Source: Alphaproteobacteria bacterium (lineage in GTDB: Bacteria > Myxococcota_A > UBA796 > CAJQPC01). Taken from it: DNA of 64,000 bases. This document shows, piece after piece, positions 27,012 through 34,978 of the stretch. Position 1 is the first letter of the stretch. Every line of letters begins with the position of its first letter. The stretch spans positions 310,001-374,000 of the forward strand of contig JACKEV010000011.1 in the NCBI GenBank assembly GCA_020632795.1. The letters are read 5' to 3'. The notes under the pieces were generated by a model. It worked only from the letters and a program-made list of their open reading frames with translations. It was not told where the DNA came from and ran no database searches. Both the position numbers and the translations under genes were made by a program.

Positions 27012-28112
27012 TCATTCCTCGATCAGGGCGGAGACCACGTCGTTGGTGGCCAGCTCAGCGCCAGGGGACCCGGCGTTGGTGGCCGCCAGATAGCCCACAT
27101 CGGCCTCCGGGCCCAGCCAGATGAGGGCGTACCACATCGTATTGCTGCCGGCGTGGCCGTAGGCGGTGCCGCTGGCCCAGGGGCGATCGGCCACCCCCCA
27201 GCCGGCGGCGTAGGTGCCCTCGGGGGTGAGCAGGGTGCTCCAGGTGTCAGCGGACAGGCGATCGTCCTCGCCCCGGGCGCCGCGCAGGACCCAGGCGCCG
27301 AAGGCCGACCAGCCCGCCAGCGGGCAGTGGACCGTGCCGGCGGGCCCCAGGCCGGGGGGGTTGTCCGAGCCGGTGCTGGCCGGGTCCACGGGCACGTACT
27401 GCCCCTCCACCCGCTGGTGCCCCCAGGGGGCGGGGTCGAGGGGGGCGCCGAAGCCGCAGCCGTCCATGCCCAGGGGGGTGAAGAGGCGCTCCCGCATCAT
27501 GGCCTCCCAGGCCTCGCCCGTGCGGGCCTCCAGCATGGCCCCGGCCAGGATGTAGCCGGCGTTGGCGTAGTGGAACTCGCCCCGGTCGAAGGTGGGCGCG
27601 GTGGCCAGGAACGCCTCGGCGAACCAGACGCGGGCGGCCTGGGGGTCGTCGGGCCGGGCCCACAGCCCCGCCCAGAGGTCGCCGTGGGTGGTGGGCAGGT
27701 TGTCGGTGGCCCCGCTGCGGTGCTGGAGCAGCTCCAGCAGGGTGACCCCATGCCAGCCCTCGTGGGCCTCGGGCCAGATCTGCTCAAGCGTGGTGTCGAA
27801 GCCGAGCTCCCCCTCTTCGATCAGCAGCGCGGCCAGCGTACCGGTCATCGCCTTGGTGTCCGAGCCCAGGTGGAAGGGGTCGGAGGCCAGGGCGGGGTCG
27901 CTGCCGCCGGCCTGCCGCAGACCCACCGCGCCCAGGGCGGTGAGGCCGCCGCTGTCGAAGCGGGCCCCGGCGAGCGCGGGCACGCCCCGGGCGTCCAGGA
28001 TGGGCTGGAGGACGGGGGCGAGATCCTCCAACTCGGGGTCACCCACCGTGTCGGTGAGCTGGGTGTCGGGGGGGTTCTTGGTGGCAGTACAGGCGAGCAG
28101 GAGGAGGAACAT
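27012..28112 (-). CDS. serine beta-lactamase/DD-peptidase-family lipoprotein
   Basis: 366 residues. The lipobox is LLLLAC (Cys 8), another very short signal; the ATG has GGAG 9-10 bases upstream. Family motifs are SxxK as S84-D-T-K87, the YxN motif as HYANAGYILAG, and the third motif as YGHAG. This is the class C beta-lactamase/esterase/D-Ala-D-Ala hydrolase superfamily. Periplasmic lipoproteins of this type are often esterases or peptidases rather than drug-inactivating enzymes, so resistance should not be inferred. It is first in a run with the ArsR-like and selenoprotein genes (13 bases to the former). Confidence 0.85.
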   Translation of the reverse strand: MFLLLLACTATKNPPDTQLTDTVGDPELEDLAPVLQPILDARGVPALAGARFDSGGLTALGAVGLRQAGGSDPALASDPFHLGSDTKAMTGTLAALLIEEGELGFDTTLEQIWPEAHEGWHGVTLLELLQHRSGATDNLPTTHGDLWAGLWARPDDPQAARVWFAEAFLATAPTFDRGEFHYANAGYILAGAMLEARTGEAWEAMMRERLFTPLGMDGCGFGAPLDPAPWGHQRVEGQYVPVDPASTGSDNPPGLGPAGTVHCPLAGWSAFGAWVLRGARGEDDRLSADTWSTLLTPEGTYAAGWGVADRPWASGTAYGHAGSNTMWYALIWLGPEADVGYLAATNAGSPGAELATNDVVSALIEE

Positions 28113-28208
28113 TTTTCGATTCTCCAGAATTTCAGAATTCAGGATAGCCGCGGGGGCGGAGGGGTGCCAGTGTTCCCTTTGAAGTTCGAGACCACTGCAC
28201 GCCCGGTG

Positions 28209-28237
28209 TTGCCAATTCTTGCCAACGCGCATAGACT
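28209..28237 (+). promoter_or_regulatory. candidate sigma-70-type promoter for parDE
   Basis: TTGCCA (28209-28214) and TAGACT (28232-28237) are separated by 17 bases, close to the -35 and -10 consensus. The parD ATG at 28245 lies only 7 bases after the -10 and has no ribosome-binding site, so the transcript may be leaderless. A second TTGCCAA at 28220-28226 makes a direct repeat that could be a ParD operator. Confidence 0.4.
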
Positions 28238-28244
28238 TCCTCAC

Positions 28245-28472
28245 ATGACGACCATGAACATCTCCCTCCCGAGCGCTCTGCGCGATTTTGTCGAAGCCCA
28301 GGTCGAGCAGGGCGGCTACAGCAGCAGCTCCGAGTACGTGCGGGAGCTGATCCGCGAGGACCGGAAGCAAGCCGAGCTGCGGGCAGCGCTCCTGGAAGGC
28401 GCGGCCTCTCCCCCGGTCGGCGTGGCGGACAAGGAGTTCTTCGATGGCCTGCGAGAGCGCATTCGCCGTTGA
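28245..28472 (+). CDS. parD: ParD-type antitoxin (ribbon-helix-helix)
   Basis: 75 residues. The N-terminal strand MNISLPSALRDFVEAQVEQG and following GYSSSSEYVRELIRED are the signature ribbon-helix-helix DNA-binding fold of type II ParD/CopG antitoxins. The C-terminal EFFDGLRERIRR is the toxin-binding tail. A second Met (residue 4) is an alternative start. The stop overlaps the parE start as TTGA, giving coupled expression. ParD normally represses its own operon. It is divergent from the beta-lactamase-like gene. Confidence 0.92.
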   Translation: MTTMNISLPSALRDFVEAQVEQGGYSSSSEYVRELIREDRKQAELRAALLEGAASPPVGVADKEFFDGLRERIRR

Positions 28473-28783
28473 AGCCTGTTGTCCCGCTTGAGCGGGCGGT
28501 CGACGACATCAAAGCCGCCACCGATCGCTACCTCGTCGAAGCGGACGTGGACGTGGCGATGCGCTTCGTCGACGCGATCGAGACCGCGTTCGGCCAGATC
28601 GGCGAGCATCCCGGGAGCGGGTCGACACGTTGGGCGTTCCGACTGGACCTCCCGGGGCTGCGGAGCTGGGCGCTGCGGGGGTTTCCCTATGTTGTCTTCT
28701 ACATGGAGCGGGAGGCACAGGTGGACGTCTGGCGCGTGCTGCATGAGCGCCGGAGCGTAGAGACCGCGCTCGGCCAGAGGTAG
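28469..28783 (+). CDS. parE: ParE-type toxin of the RelE/ParE family
   Basis: 104 residues. The fold signature includes an N-terminal helix pair (DDIKAATDRYLVEADVDVAMRFVDAIETAF), the IGEHPGSGSTR turn, then strands ending in FPYVVFYMERE and VWRVLHERRSV. This is the ParE plan; the family typically poisons DNA gyrase. It starts with TTG overlapping the parD stop. Final residues LGQR resemble the C-terminal element that matters for toxicity. It appears intact. Confidence 0.9.
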   Translation: MKPVVPLERAVDDIKAATDRYLVEADVDVAMRFVDAIETAFGQIGEHPGSGSTRWAFRLDLPGLRSWALRGFPYVVFYMEREAQVDVWRVLHERRSVETALGQR

Positions 28784-28804
28784 TCGAGGGCCTCAGCGGC
28801 GCCC

Positions 28805-31708
28805 CTACTCCTCCGTCGGCTCCAACCCCTCCGGGGTCTTCTTGAGCTGCCTGAAGTCCGGCCGCAGGCCCGCGGGGCCCAGCCTCGGCGGCGGCGCCTC
28901 TTCCGAAGCGTCGGCCTCATCGGCATCATCGCCCTCATCACCCGCGTCGTCGTCGCCCTCGCGGGGCGGGATCGGCGGCGGCTTGCGGGGCTCGGGCTTG
29001 TCCGGCTTGACCGGCGGCGGCAGCGTGACGCCCTCGGGCAGCGGGGTCTTGCCCTTGATGCCCAGACGGAGGTCGCGAGCCTGCTCGGCCTTGCGGCGGG
29101 TCCAGGACAGGCGGGGGTCGAGGGCCAGGGCGTCGCGGTAGTTGCCGTAGGCGCACTCCCAGTCGAGGGCGGCCGCGCAGGCGTCGCCCGCCGCGTCCAG
29201 CTCGGCGGCCAGGGGGCGGGCCTGGTCGGTGACGAGGTCGAGGTCGTGGTCGTACCACCGGGCCTCGGTCAGGGCGCGGACCTTCTCCTGGACGTCGTCG
29301 GTGGCCGCCGCGCGGTTGGCGTAGCAGGCCGCGACCTCGGACATCGCCTGAGGCTCGAACTCCTCGTGGTAGCTCTTGTTCTTGAAGATGTGCCACCGGG
29401 CCTCGCGCCAGGCCTGCCAGGCGTCGCCGCAGCGGTCGCTGCGGGCCAGCTCGACCATGCGCTGGCGGTCGGCGTCGGCCTCGGCGGTGGCGCTCTCGCG
29501 GGAGACGATCTTGACGACCTCACCCAGGAACAGCTCGCCGTCCATGTAGCGGGCCGGCTGGGGATCCTCGGGCTGGGCCAGCGGGCGTAGGACCTCGCCC
29601 GTCTCGACGTCCAGCAGGACGACGCCCAGATGGTACCGGCCCTCGGGCAGGGACCCGGGCAGGGCGAAGGTGTAGCGGTTGTGGATGTGCTCGCTGCGCT
29701 TCCACTCGGTGGGGTTGTACCAGTCGTAGCCGGGGGGGAGCGCGGCGGCGTGGACATGGCCCTTGCCGTCGTCCAGCACCACCAGCACCCGGAAGTCCGA
29801 CTTGCGGAAGCCCGCCCGCAGCCACAGCTCGATGTACAGCTCGCCCTCGACGGGGACCTCGGGCGCGGGCACGTCCCAGCCCTCCAGGGTCACCCCGCCG
29901 GTGAAGCGGTGCTCCCGGGTGGGCGGGCCGCTGTAGGCGTCCTTGATGAACAGGTCACGGCGGATGTGGTTGCCGACGTGCAGCGCGCGCCGGCCGGCGG
30001 GGTAGCCGGGGATCTCCAGGTAGTCCCGCTTGAACTCGGGGTGGGAGAAGATCTTGACCTTGCTGGCCCAGCCGCCGTGCATGTGGGCGAAGGTGGGGCG
30101 GCCCTCGTTGAGCACGTACTCCTTGATGAAGGTCTTCTCGTAGCTGTGCCGGGCCATCGGGACGTCGACCAGGCCGGCGACGTCGATGATGCGCCAGCCG
30201 GAGTAGTACATGTGCGCGCCCATGTCGACGTCGAAGAGCACCACCCGGTCCAGGTGCAGGCGGCGCTGCACCCAGGTCATGTAGCGGACCCGCTTGTAGA
30301 CGTCGGACACCGAGGTCTCGGGCTCCGGCGCTGACCAGGCGCTGTTCCAGATGTTCGGCGCGCCCACCGCGACCAGCACCACCGCAGTGACCACCCCCCG
30401 CAGCCGGCCGCGCTCCTCCGAGACCGGCAGGCAGGCGAGCAACTCGGCCACCCCCAGCCCCAGCAGCACGAACCCGGGCACGACGATGTAGGAGAGGAAC
30501 CGCCACTGGGCCATCCAGTCGTTGCCCGAGTAGAGGATGAAGAACACCCCCGCTGCGGTCATCAGCACGACCTGGAGCCGGGCGATCCCGCCCCGCCGGA
30601 TGAGGGTGGCCAGCGAGACCGTCGCCACCGCCGAGAGGGTGAACAGGACGCGGGCGTTGTCCCAGCGGCGCTGGAGCCAGTTCAGCCAGTCCGGGTCGAA
30701 GTCGGCCGGGATCCCCGCGCGCCCGTCCCAGAGGTAGAGCACCGCCCCCAGCGCCGTGAGCCCCACCACCAGCCAGCGCCGCCAGTCCCGCAGGGTGGTC
30801 AGCCCCAGCGCGAACACCGGCAGGATGAACGCGAAGCCGAACGCGCTCATGTAGTTGCGCAGGTAGCGCCAGCCCCGCGTGTTCCACTTCCAGAGCTGGA
30901 AGCGGTCCTCCCCCGAGAGCTTGGCGTAGTAGGTGTTGGGCCACTCCCAGGCGAAGTAGTTGTAGCGCCAGGCGTGGTAGACGAGGAACGGGGCCCAGAA
31001 CACCACCAGCCAGCGCAGGATCGGCCCCACCAGACGCCGGTCGCGGACCGCCAGCAGGAGACGGGTGAAGCCGCCCATCGCCGCGTAGAGGATGCCCTCG
31101 GGTCGGGTGAGGGCCAGGCCCAGGAACAGGACGGCGGACCAGGGGAAGCGCTCCGGGCGCTCGGCCTCGCGCAGCACCTGGAGCATGCCCGCGGCCAGCA
31201 GCACCGAGAACAGCCCGTTCTCCAGCCCCGAGGCGTGCCAGATCGCGGCGGTGGACGACGCCGCCAGGAAGAAGGGCGGCAGCAGGGCGGCGTGGTCGTC
31301 GGCCCCCGGGCGGCAGCGCCGGGCGATGAAGTACGACAGCGGGATGCACAGCGCGCCGAACAGGGCCCCCATGACCTTGGAGCTGGTCCAGGGGGGGATG
31401 CCGATGGCGTAGGCGAGCGCGATCAGCCAGGTCCACAGCGGGTTGGAGAAGCCCTCCACCCGCTCGCCGCCGGGGAAGGTGACCCAGCCCTCACCGTCGA
31501 CGAAGTTGCGGGCGTAGGCGAAGGAGATGCCCGCGTCCTCGATGTAGTAGACGGCGAACACGAGGAAGTGGGCCACGCTGCCCACCATCAGCAGCGCCAG
31601 CACCGAGTAGTGCACGCGCTGCCGCTGCGTGAGGTCGAACCACCACGTCCGCAGCCATTCGAAGAAGGCCCAGGCCGGGCGCTTGATCATGTCGGGGAGC
31701 ACACCCAT
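28805..31708 (-). CDS. large polytopic membrane protein, GT39/AftB-like, with soluble C-terminal domains
   Basis: 967 residues. About residues 35-500 hold eleven to twelve hydrophobic helices. The first periplasmic loop contains YYIEDAGISFAYARNF, an Asp-containing motif like those of polyprenyl-phosphate-sugar transferases. The later WPNTYYAKL segment also fits arabinofuranosyltransferase-like families. Residues about 500-740 form a soluble beta-rich region. About 740-880 holds helical TPR-like repeats (CAAALDWECAYGNYRDALALDP). The last 80 residues are a disordered Pro/Asp/Glu-rich tail. Start may be residue 1 or the internal MIKRPAW. Substrate unknown. Confidence 0.65.
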   Translation of the reverse strand: MGVLPDMIKRPAWAFFEWLRTWWFDLTQRQRVHYSVLALLMVGSVAHFLVFAVYYIEDAGISFAYARNFVDGEGWVTFPGGERVEGFSNPLWTWLIALAYAIGIPPWTSSKVMGALFGALCIPLSYFIARRCRPGADDHAALLPPFFLAASSTAAIWHASGLENGLFSVLLAAGMLQVLREAERPERFPWSAVLFLGLALTRPEGILYAAMGGFTRLLLAVRDRRLVGPILRWLVVFWAPFLVYHAWRYNYFAWEWPNTYYAKLSGEDRFQLWKWNTRGWRYLRNYMSAFGFAFILPVFALGLTTLRDWRRWLVVGLTALGAVLYLWDGRAGIPADFDPDWLNWLQRRWDNARVLFTLSAVATVSLATLIRRGGIARLQVVLMTAAGVFFILYSGNDWMAQWRFLSYIVVPGFVLLGLGVAELLACLPVSEERGRLRGVVTAVVLVAVGAPNIWNSAWSAPEPETSVSDVYKRVRYMTWVQRRLHLDRVVLFDVDMGAHMYYSGWRIIDVAGLVDVPMARHSYEKTFIKEYVLNEGRPTFAHMHGGWASKVKIFSHPEFKRDYLEIPGYPAGRRALHVGNHIRRDLFIKDAYSGPPTREHRFTGGVTLEGWDVPAPEVPVEGELYIELWLRAGFRKSDFRVLVVLDDGKGHVHAAALPPGYDWYNPTEWKRSEHIHNRYTFALPGSLPEGRYHLGVVLLDVETGEVLRPLAQPEDPQPARYMDGELFLGEVVKIVSRESATAEADADRQRMVELARSDRCGDAWQAWREARWHIFKNKSYHEEFEPQAMSEVAACYANRAAATDDVQEKVRALTEARWYDHDLDLVTDQARPLAAELDAAGDACAAALDWECAYGNYRDALALDPRLSWTRRKAEQARDLRLGIKGKTPLPEGVTLPPPVKPDKPEPRKPPPIPPREGDDDAGDEGDDADEADASEEAPPPRLGPAGLRPDFRQLKKTPEGLEPTEE

Positions 31709-31723
31709 CCGGTTGTCTCTAAC

Positions 31724-32614
31724 TCAACGACGACGGGGTTGGCTGGGCAGGGGCAGCGCGTTGGAGTCGATGACCCAGTCCTGGGGGCCGAAGCTCTTGG
31801 CGTTCTGCCGCGCGCGCCCCGCGCCCCGGGTCTTGAGGAACGTGAAGGCCCAGCGGCGCAGCGACTCGGGGAAGCGGTACTGCCAGCGGTCGTCCGCCCG
31901 CTGACGGGCCATCGTCATCCAGTGGAGGTGGACAGGGTGGTGCTCGACCTTGTCGCCAGCGTGGGGGCCGTCGGTGAACACCACGTATCCGGCGGGGCCG
32001 ACCCGCAGGTAGCGGTTCTCCGGGGGGTGCCCCAGGGCGTCGGCCCACTCGATCATGCCCTCCAGCTCGGTGGGGGCGTGCTCCCGCTTCGCCATCTCGA
32101 TGAAGCAGCGCCCGCAGGCCTCGGCGTCGTTGGTCGCCCGGTGGGCGCCCTCCAGCCGGACCCCCAGGCGCTTGGACACCTCGCTGAGCTTGTGGCTGCT
32201 CGCGGTGGGGAAGACCTTCATCGAGAGGTCGACGGTGTCGATCTCGGCGATCGGATCGGGCCAGCTCAGGCCCGCGCGCTCGAACTCGGCGGCCAGGAAG
32301 GCGCGGTCGAAGGGGAAGTTGTGGGCCACACAGATGCTGTCGGTGAGCAGCTTGCGGACCTCGCCCGCGCGCGACTCGAACCGGGGCTTGTCGGCGACCT
32401 TGGCGTCGTCGATGCCGGTGAGCTGGACGATCTTGCTGGGGATCGGGATGCCCGGGTTGAACAGCATCTCGTAGGGCTTGACCCGCCGGACGCGCCCCTC
32501 CTCGTCGAGGTGCAGCTCCACGGCGGCGAACTCGATGATGCGGTCCCCGTCGTGGGGGTTGAAGCCCGTGGTCTCGGTGTCGAAAGCGACGATGCGGAGG
32601 TTGCGCCAGTCCAT
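31724..32614 (-). CDS. DnaQ-like 3'-5' exonuclease domain protein
   Basis: 296 residues. The DEDDh exonuclease motifs are present: Exo I VAFDTETTG (D12, E14), Exo II in VAHNFPFDRAFL, and Exo III AHRATNDAEA with the His five residues before the Asp. The first 180 residues resemble the proofreading epsilon subunit or a stand-alone RNase T/DnaQ-like nuclease. The C-terminal 110 residues (FPESLRRWAFTFLKTRGAGRARQ...) are unfamiliar and Trp/Arg-rich. It may act in repair or RNA processing; the clamp-binding motif is not obvious. It is followed after 15 bases by the large membrane gene. Confidence 0.85.
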   Translation of the reverse strand: MDWRNLRIVAFDTETTGFNPHDGDRIIEFAAVELHLDEEGRVRRVKPYEMLFNPGIPIPSKIVQLTGIDDAKVADKPRFESRAGEVRKLLTDSICVAHNFPFDRAFLAAEFERAGLSWPDPIAEIDTVDLSMKVFPTASSHKLSEVSKRLGVRLEGAHRATNDAEACGRCFIEMAKREHAPTELEGMIEWADALGHPPENRYLRVGPAGYVVFTDGPHAGDKVEHHPVHLHWMTMARQRADDRWQYRFPESLRRWAFTFLKTRGAGRARQNAKSFGPQDWVIDSNALPLPSQPRRR

Positions 32615-32636
32615 GCCGGGGGTCTATCACGGGGGG

Positions 32637-34262
32637 GTGCGTCCCGACACACGACGACCGTGGCTGGAGACACTCGCGGTGCTCGCGGCGCTGCCGCTCG
32701 TCGCGCTCTGGCCCCTCCCCCGCGCCCTGAACCAGGGCCTGCTCGCCGCCCCCGGGCAGGAGGCCGCCGACCACCTCTTCGGGCTCCACGCCGCCTTGGA
32801 GGCCGCGGATCCGGTGATCGTGGACACCCTGCTGGCCGGCTGGCCGGTGGGCACGCGCTTCGTGCTGGTGGACCCGCTGCACCTCGTGCCCTTCGGGCTG
32901 GGCAGCCTGATCGGGCCCATCGCGGGCTACAACCTCGTGCTCTGGTTCGGGGTGCTCGTGGCGGGCCTGGCCGGGGCGCTGCTCTCCCGGGAGCTGGGCG
33001 GCCGGATGTGGGTGGGGGCCGCGCTGGCGGTGACCAGCCCGCCCCTGCTCTCCAGCGTCTCCGAGGGGCAGACCGAGAACTTCGCGGTGGGCTGGGTGGC
33101 GCTCCAGCTCTTCCTGCTGCTGCGCTACCTGCGCTCGGGGCGGCCCGGCTGGGGCGCGGCGGCGGCGGTGGCGCTGGCGGCGTGCTTCTATGGAGGCCCC
33201 TACAACGGCGTGTTCGCGGCGCTCATCGACGGCGCGGTCGGCCTGTGGTGGGTGCGCCGGCGGCCGGGGGTGCTGGGGGTCGGGGCGCTGGCGGCGGCGC
33301 TGGTGGCGCCCCTGGCCTACGGGGTGCTCTACCTGCGGGGGGACCACCTGCCCGGGGCGCTGGCGCGGGCGGCGTTGCCCGAGGCCACGGGGCTGCTGCA
33401 CGGCTTCCGGGGGGGCCTGCGCTACGGCATCGACCTGACCGACGCCTGGGCCCCGGCGCCCCTGACCGGCGGCACGGCGGACATCGCCCACACCGGCTAC
33501 ATCGGCATCATCGCGCTCGTGCTCGCCGGGATCGCGGTGGCGCGGGACCGACGTCTGTGGCCCTGGCTGGCCGGGGGGCTCGCCTTCCTGCTTGTCGCGC
33601 TGGGGCCGCACCTGTACTGGAAGGGGGAGGTGCTGCGGTGGGGCGGGCAGCCCCTGCTGGCGCCCGTGGGGGTGCTCATCGAGGCGCTGCCCGAGGTGGG
33701 GCGGATGAACCGGTGGTACCGGGCGGCGGCGGTGGCCTCGCTGCTGCTGATCCCGCTGGCGGCGCGGGCCTGCCGGCCGAGCTGGCTGGTGGCGTTCGCG
33801 GTGGCGGACGCGCTGTGGCTCTCCCCGGTGCCCTGGCCCCACGGGGTGCAGCAGCCGCGCTTCGCGGCGGACCTGCTCACCCTGGAGGCGCCAGGTCCCC
33901 TGCTGGAGGTGCCCCACCACCAGGACCACGCCGTGCGGGACAACCCGGGCGACGAGAACCTCTACGCGGCGGCCCTGCACGGGCGCCCGCTCTCCGGGAG
34001 CTTCCTGGGCATCCCGGGCTGGCTGGCGCCGCACCCGCTCTACCGCCAGCTCCAGGAGGTCGGGCAGCGGGGCGGCGACGCCGGGCCGGTGGTCGCGGCC
34101 TTCGCCGAGCAGGGCTTCGCGTACCTGGTCTGGTACCCCGAGTACGCCCGGCTCAGCCCCCAGGGGCGCCGCGCCCTGGACGCCGCCCTGGGGCCGCCCG
34201 TGGTGCGCAAGCCCGAGCTGGTGGTGTGGCGGCTGGGGACCTCAGATGCCCCAGCCCCCTGA
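32637..34262 (+). CDS. polytopic membrane protein of unknown function
   Basis: 541 residues with about ten to twelve transmembrane helices between residues 15 and 400. A soluble C-terminal part (about 410-541) contains GPLLEVPHHQDHAV and GFAYLVWYPEYARL. The DHLFGLHAALEA segment after TM1 and the overall layout resemble YfhO/GT-C-like glycosyltransferases, but I see no decisive motif. The start is set at GTG 32637; it follows a G-rich stretch that is a weak binding site. It is divergent from the exonuclease gene. The C-terminus overlaps the convergent SDR gene by 21 bases. Confidence 0.6.
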   Translation: MRPDTRRPWLETLAVLAALPLVALWPLPRALNQGLLAAPGQEAADHLFGLHAALEAADPVIVDTLLAGWPVGTRFVLVDPLHLVPFGLGSLIGPIAGYNLVLWFGVLVAGLAGALLSRELGGRMWVGAALAVTSPPLLSSVSEGQTENFAVGWVALQLFLLLRYLRSGRPGWGAAAAVALAACFYGGPYNGVFAALIDGAVGLWWVRRRPGVLGVGALAAALVAPLAYGVLYLRGDHLPGALARAALPEATGLLHGFRGGLRYGIDLTDAWAPAPLTGGTADIAHTGYIGIIALVLAGIAVARDRRLWPWLAGGLAFLLVALGPHLYWKGEVLRWGGQPLLAPVGVLIEALPEVGRMNRWYRAAAVASLLLIPLAARACRPSWLVAFAVADALWLSPVPWPHGVQQPRFAADLLTLEAPGPLLEVPHHQDHAVRDNPGDENLYAAALHGRPLSGSFLGIPGWLAPHPLYRQLQEVGQRGGDAGPVVAAFAEQGFAYLVWYPEYARLSPQGRRALDAALGPPVVRKPELVVWRLGTSDAPAP

Positions 34263-34937
34263 AATGACGAGGTTCGCGCCGTTGACGTAGGCAGCCTCCT
34301 CGGAGAGCAGGAAGCGGGCGGCGCCGACCACATCCCTGGGGTCGCCGACGCGCCCGGCGGGGATGCGCGGGCCCATGCGCTCCAGCTCGCCCGGGGGGCT
34401 GGAGCCGGTGTCGATGACGCCGGGGGAGATGCAGTTGGCGGTCACGCCGTGGGGGGCGCCTTCGTGGGCCACCGCCCGGGTGAGCGCGAGCAGGGCGACC
34501 TTGGCGGCGTAGTAGGCGGGCAGCTCGGGGTTGGCCTGGACCCGGGCGACGTTGGCCACCCCGAAGGTCAGGATGCGCCCCCAGCCCCGGGCGATCATGT
34601 GGGGCAGGGCCTCCTGGCAGAGCACGAAGGCCGAGTCGACGTTGTGGGCAAACATGCGCCGCCAGTCCTCGTAGCGCTCCTCCAGCAGCCGGGCGCGGTG
34701 GTAGGGCCCGGCGGAGAGGACCAGGGCGTCGAGGGGGGCGGTGGTCTCCACCAGGGTGCGGGCCTGGGCGGGCACCGAGGCGTCGGCGCGGTGCCAGGTG
34801 GCGCCCTGGCGCTCCAGGTCGGGGGCGCGGGTGGTGCGGCTGGCGAGGGAGACGCGCCAGCCCCGGTCGAGCAGGTCTGCGGCGATGGCGCGGCCGATGC
34901 CGCGGGTCCCGCCGACGATGAGGGCGTGTCGGGGCAT
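34242..34937 (-). CDS. short-chain dehydrogenase/reductase
   Basis: 231 residues of classical SDR fold. The NAD(P)-binding site is VGGTRGIG and the catalytic Tyr-Lys pair is YYAAK. The NNAG motif reads LSAGPY, and the position of the catalytic Ser (13 residues before the Tyr) holds Asn in VANVARV. Enzymatic activity may therefore be altered or lost. The C-terminal ISPGVIDTG and GANLVISGGW are standard. The ATG at 34937 gives the normal start MPRHALIVGG; a GTG at 34961 is possible. The substrate is unknown. Confidence 0.85.
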   Translation of the reverse strand: MPRHALIVGGTRGIGRAIAADLLDRGWRVSLASRTTRAPDLERQGATWHRADASVPAQARTLVETTAPLDALVLSAGPYHRARLLEERYEDWRRMFAHNVDSAFVLCQEALPHMIARGWGRILTFGVANVARVQANPELPAYYAAKVALLALTRAVAHEGAPHGVTANCISPGVIDTGSSPPGELERMGPRIPAGRVGDPRDVVGAARFLLSEEAAYVNGANLVISGGWGI

Positions 34938-34978
34938 GGCGGGAAGATACACCGGATGCACCCGTGTAGGATGGCGCG

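Noticed and set aside
28139..28370. N-terminal extension of the beta-lactamase-like gene
   Set aside because: It would run through the parD region, has no good start codon, and GGAG lies just before the ATG at 28112.
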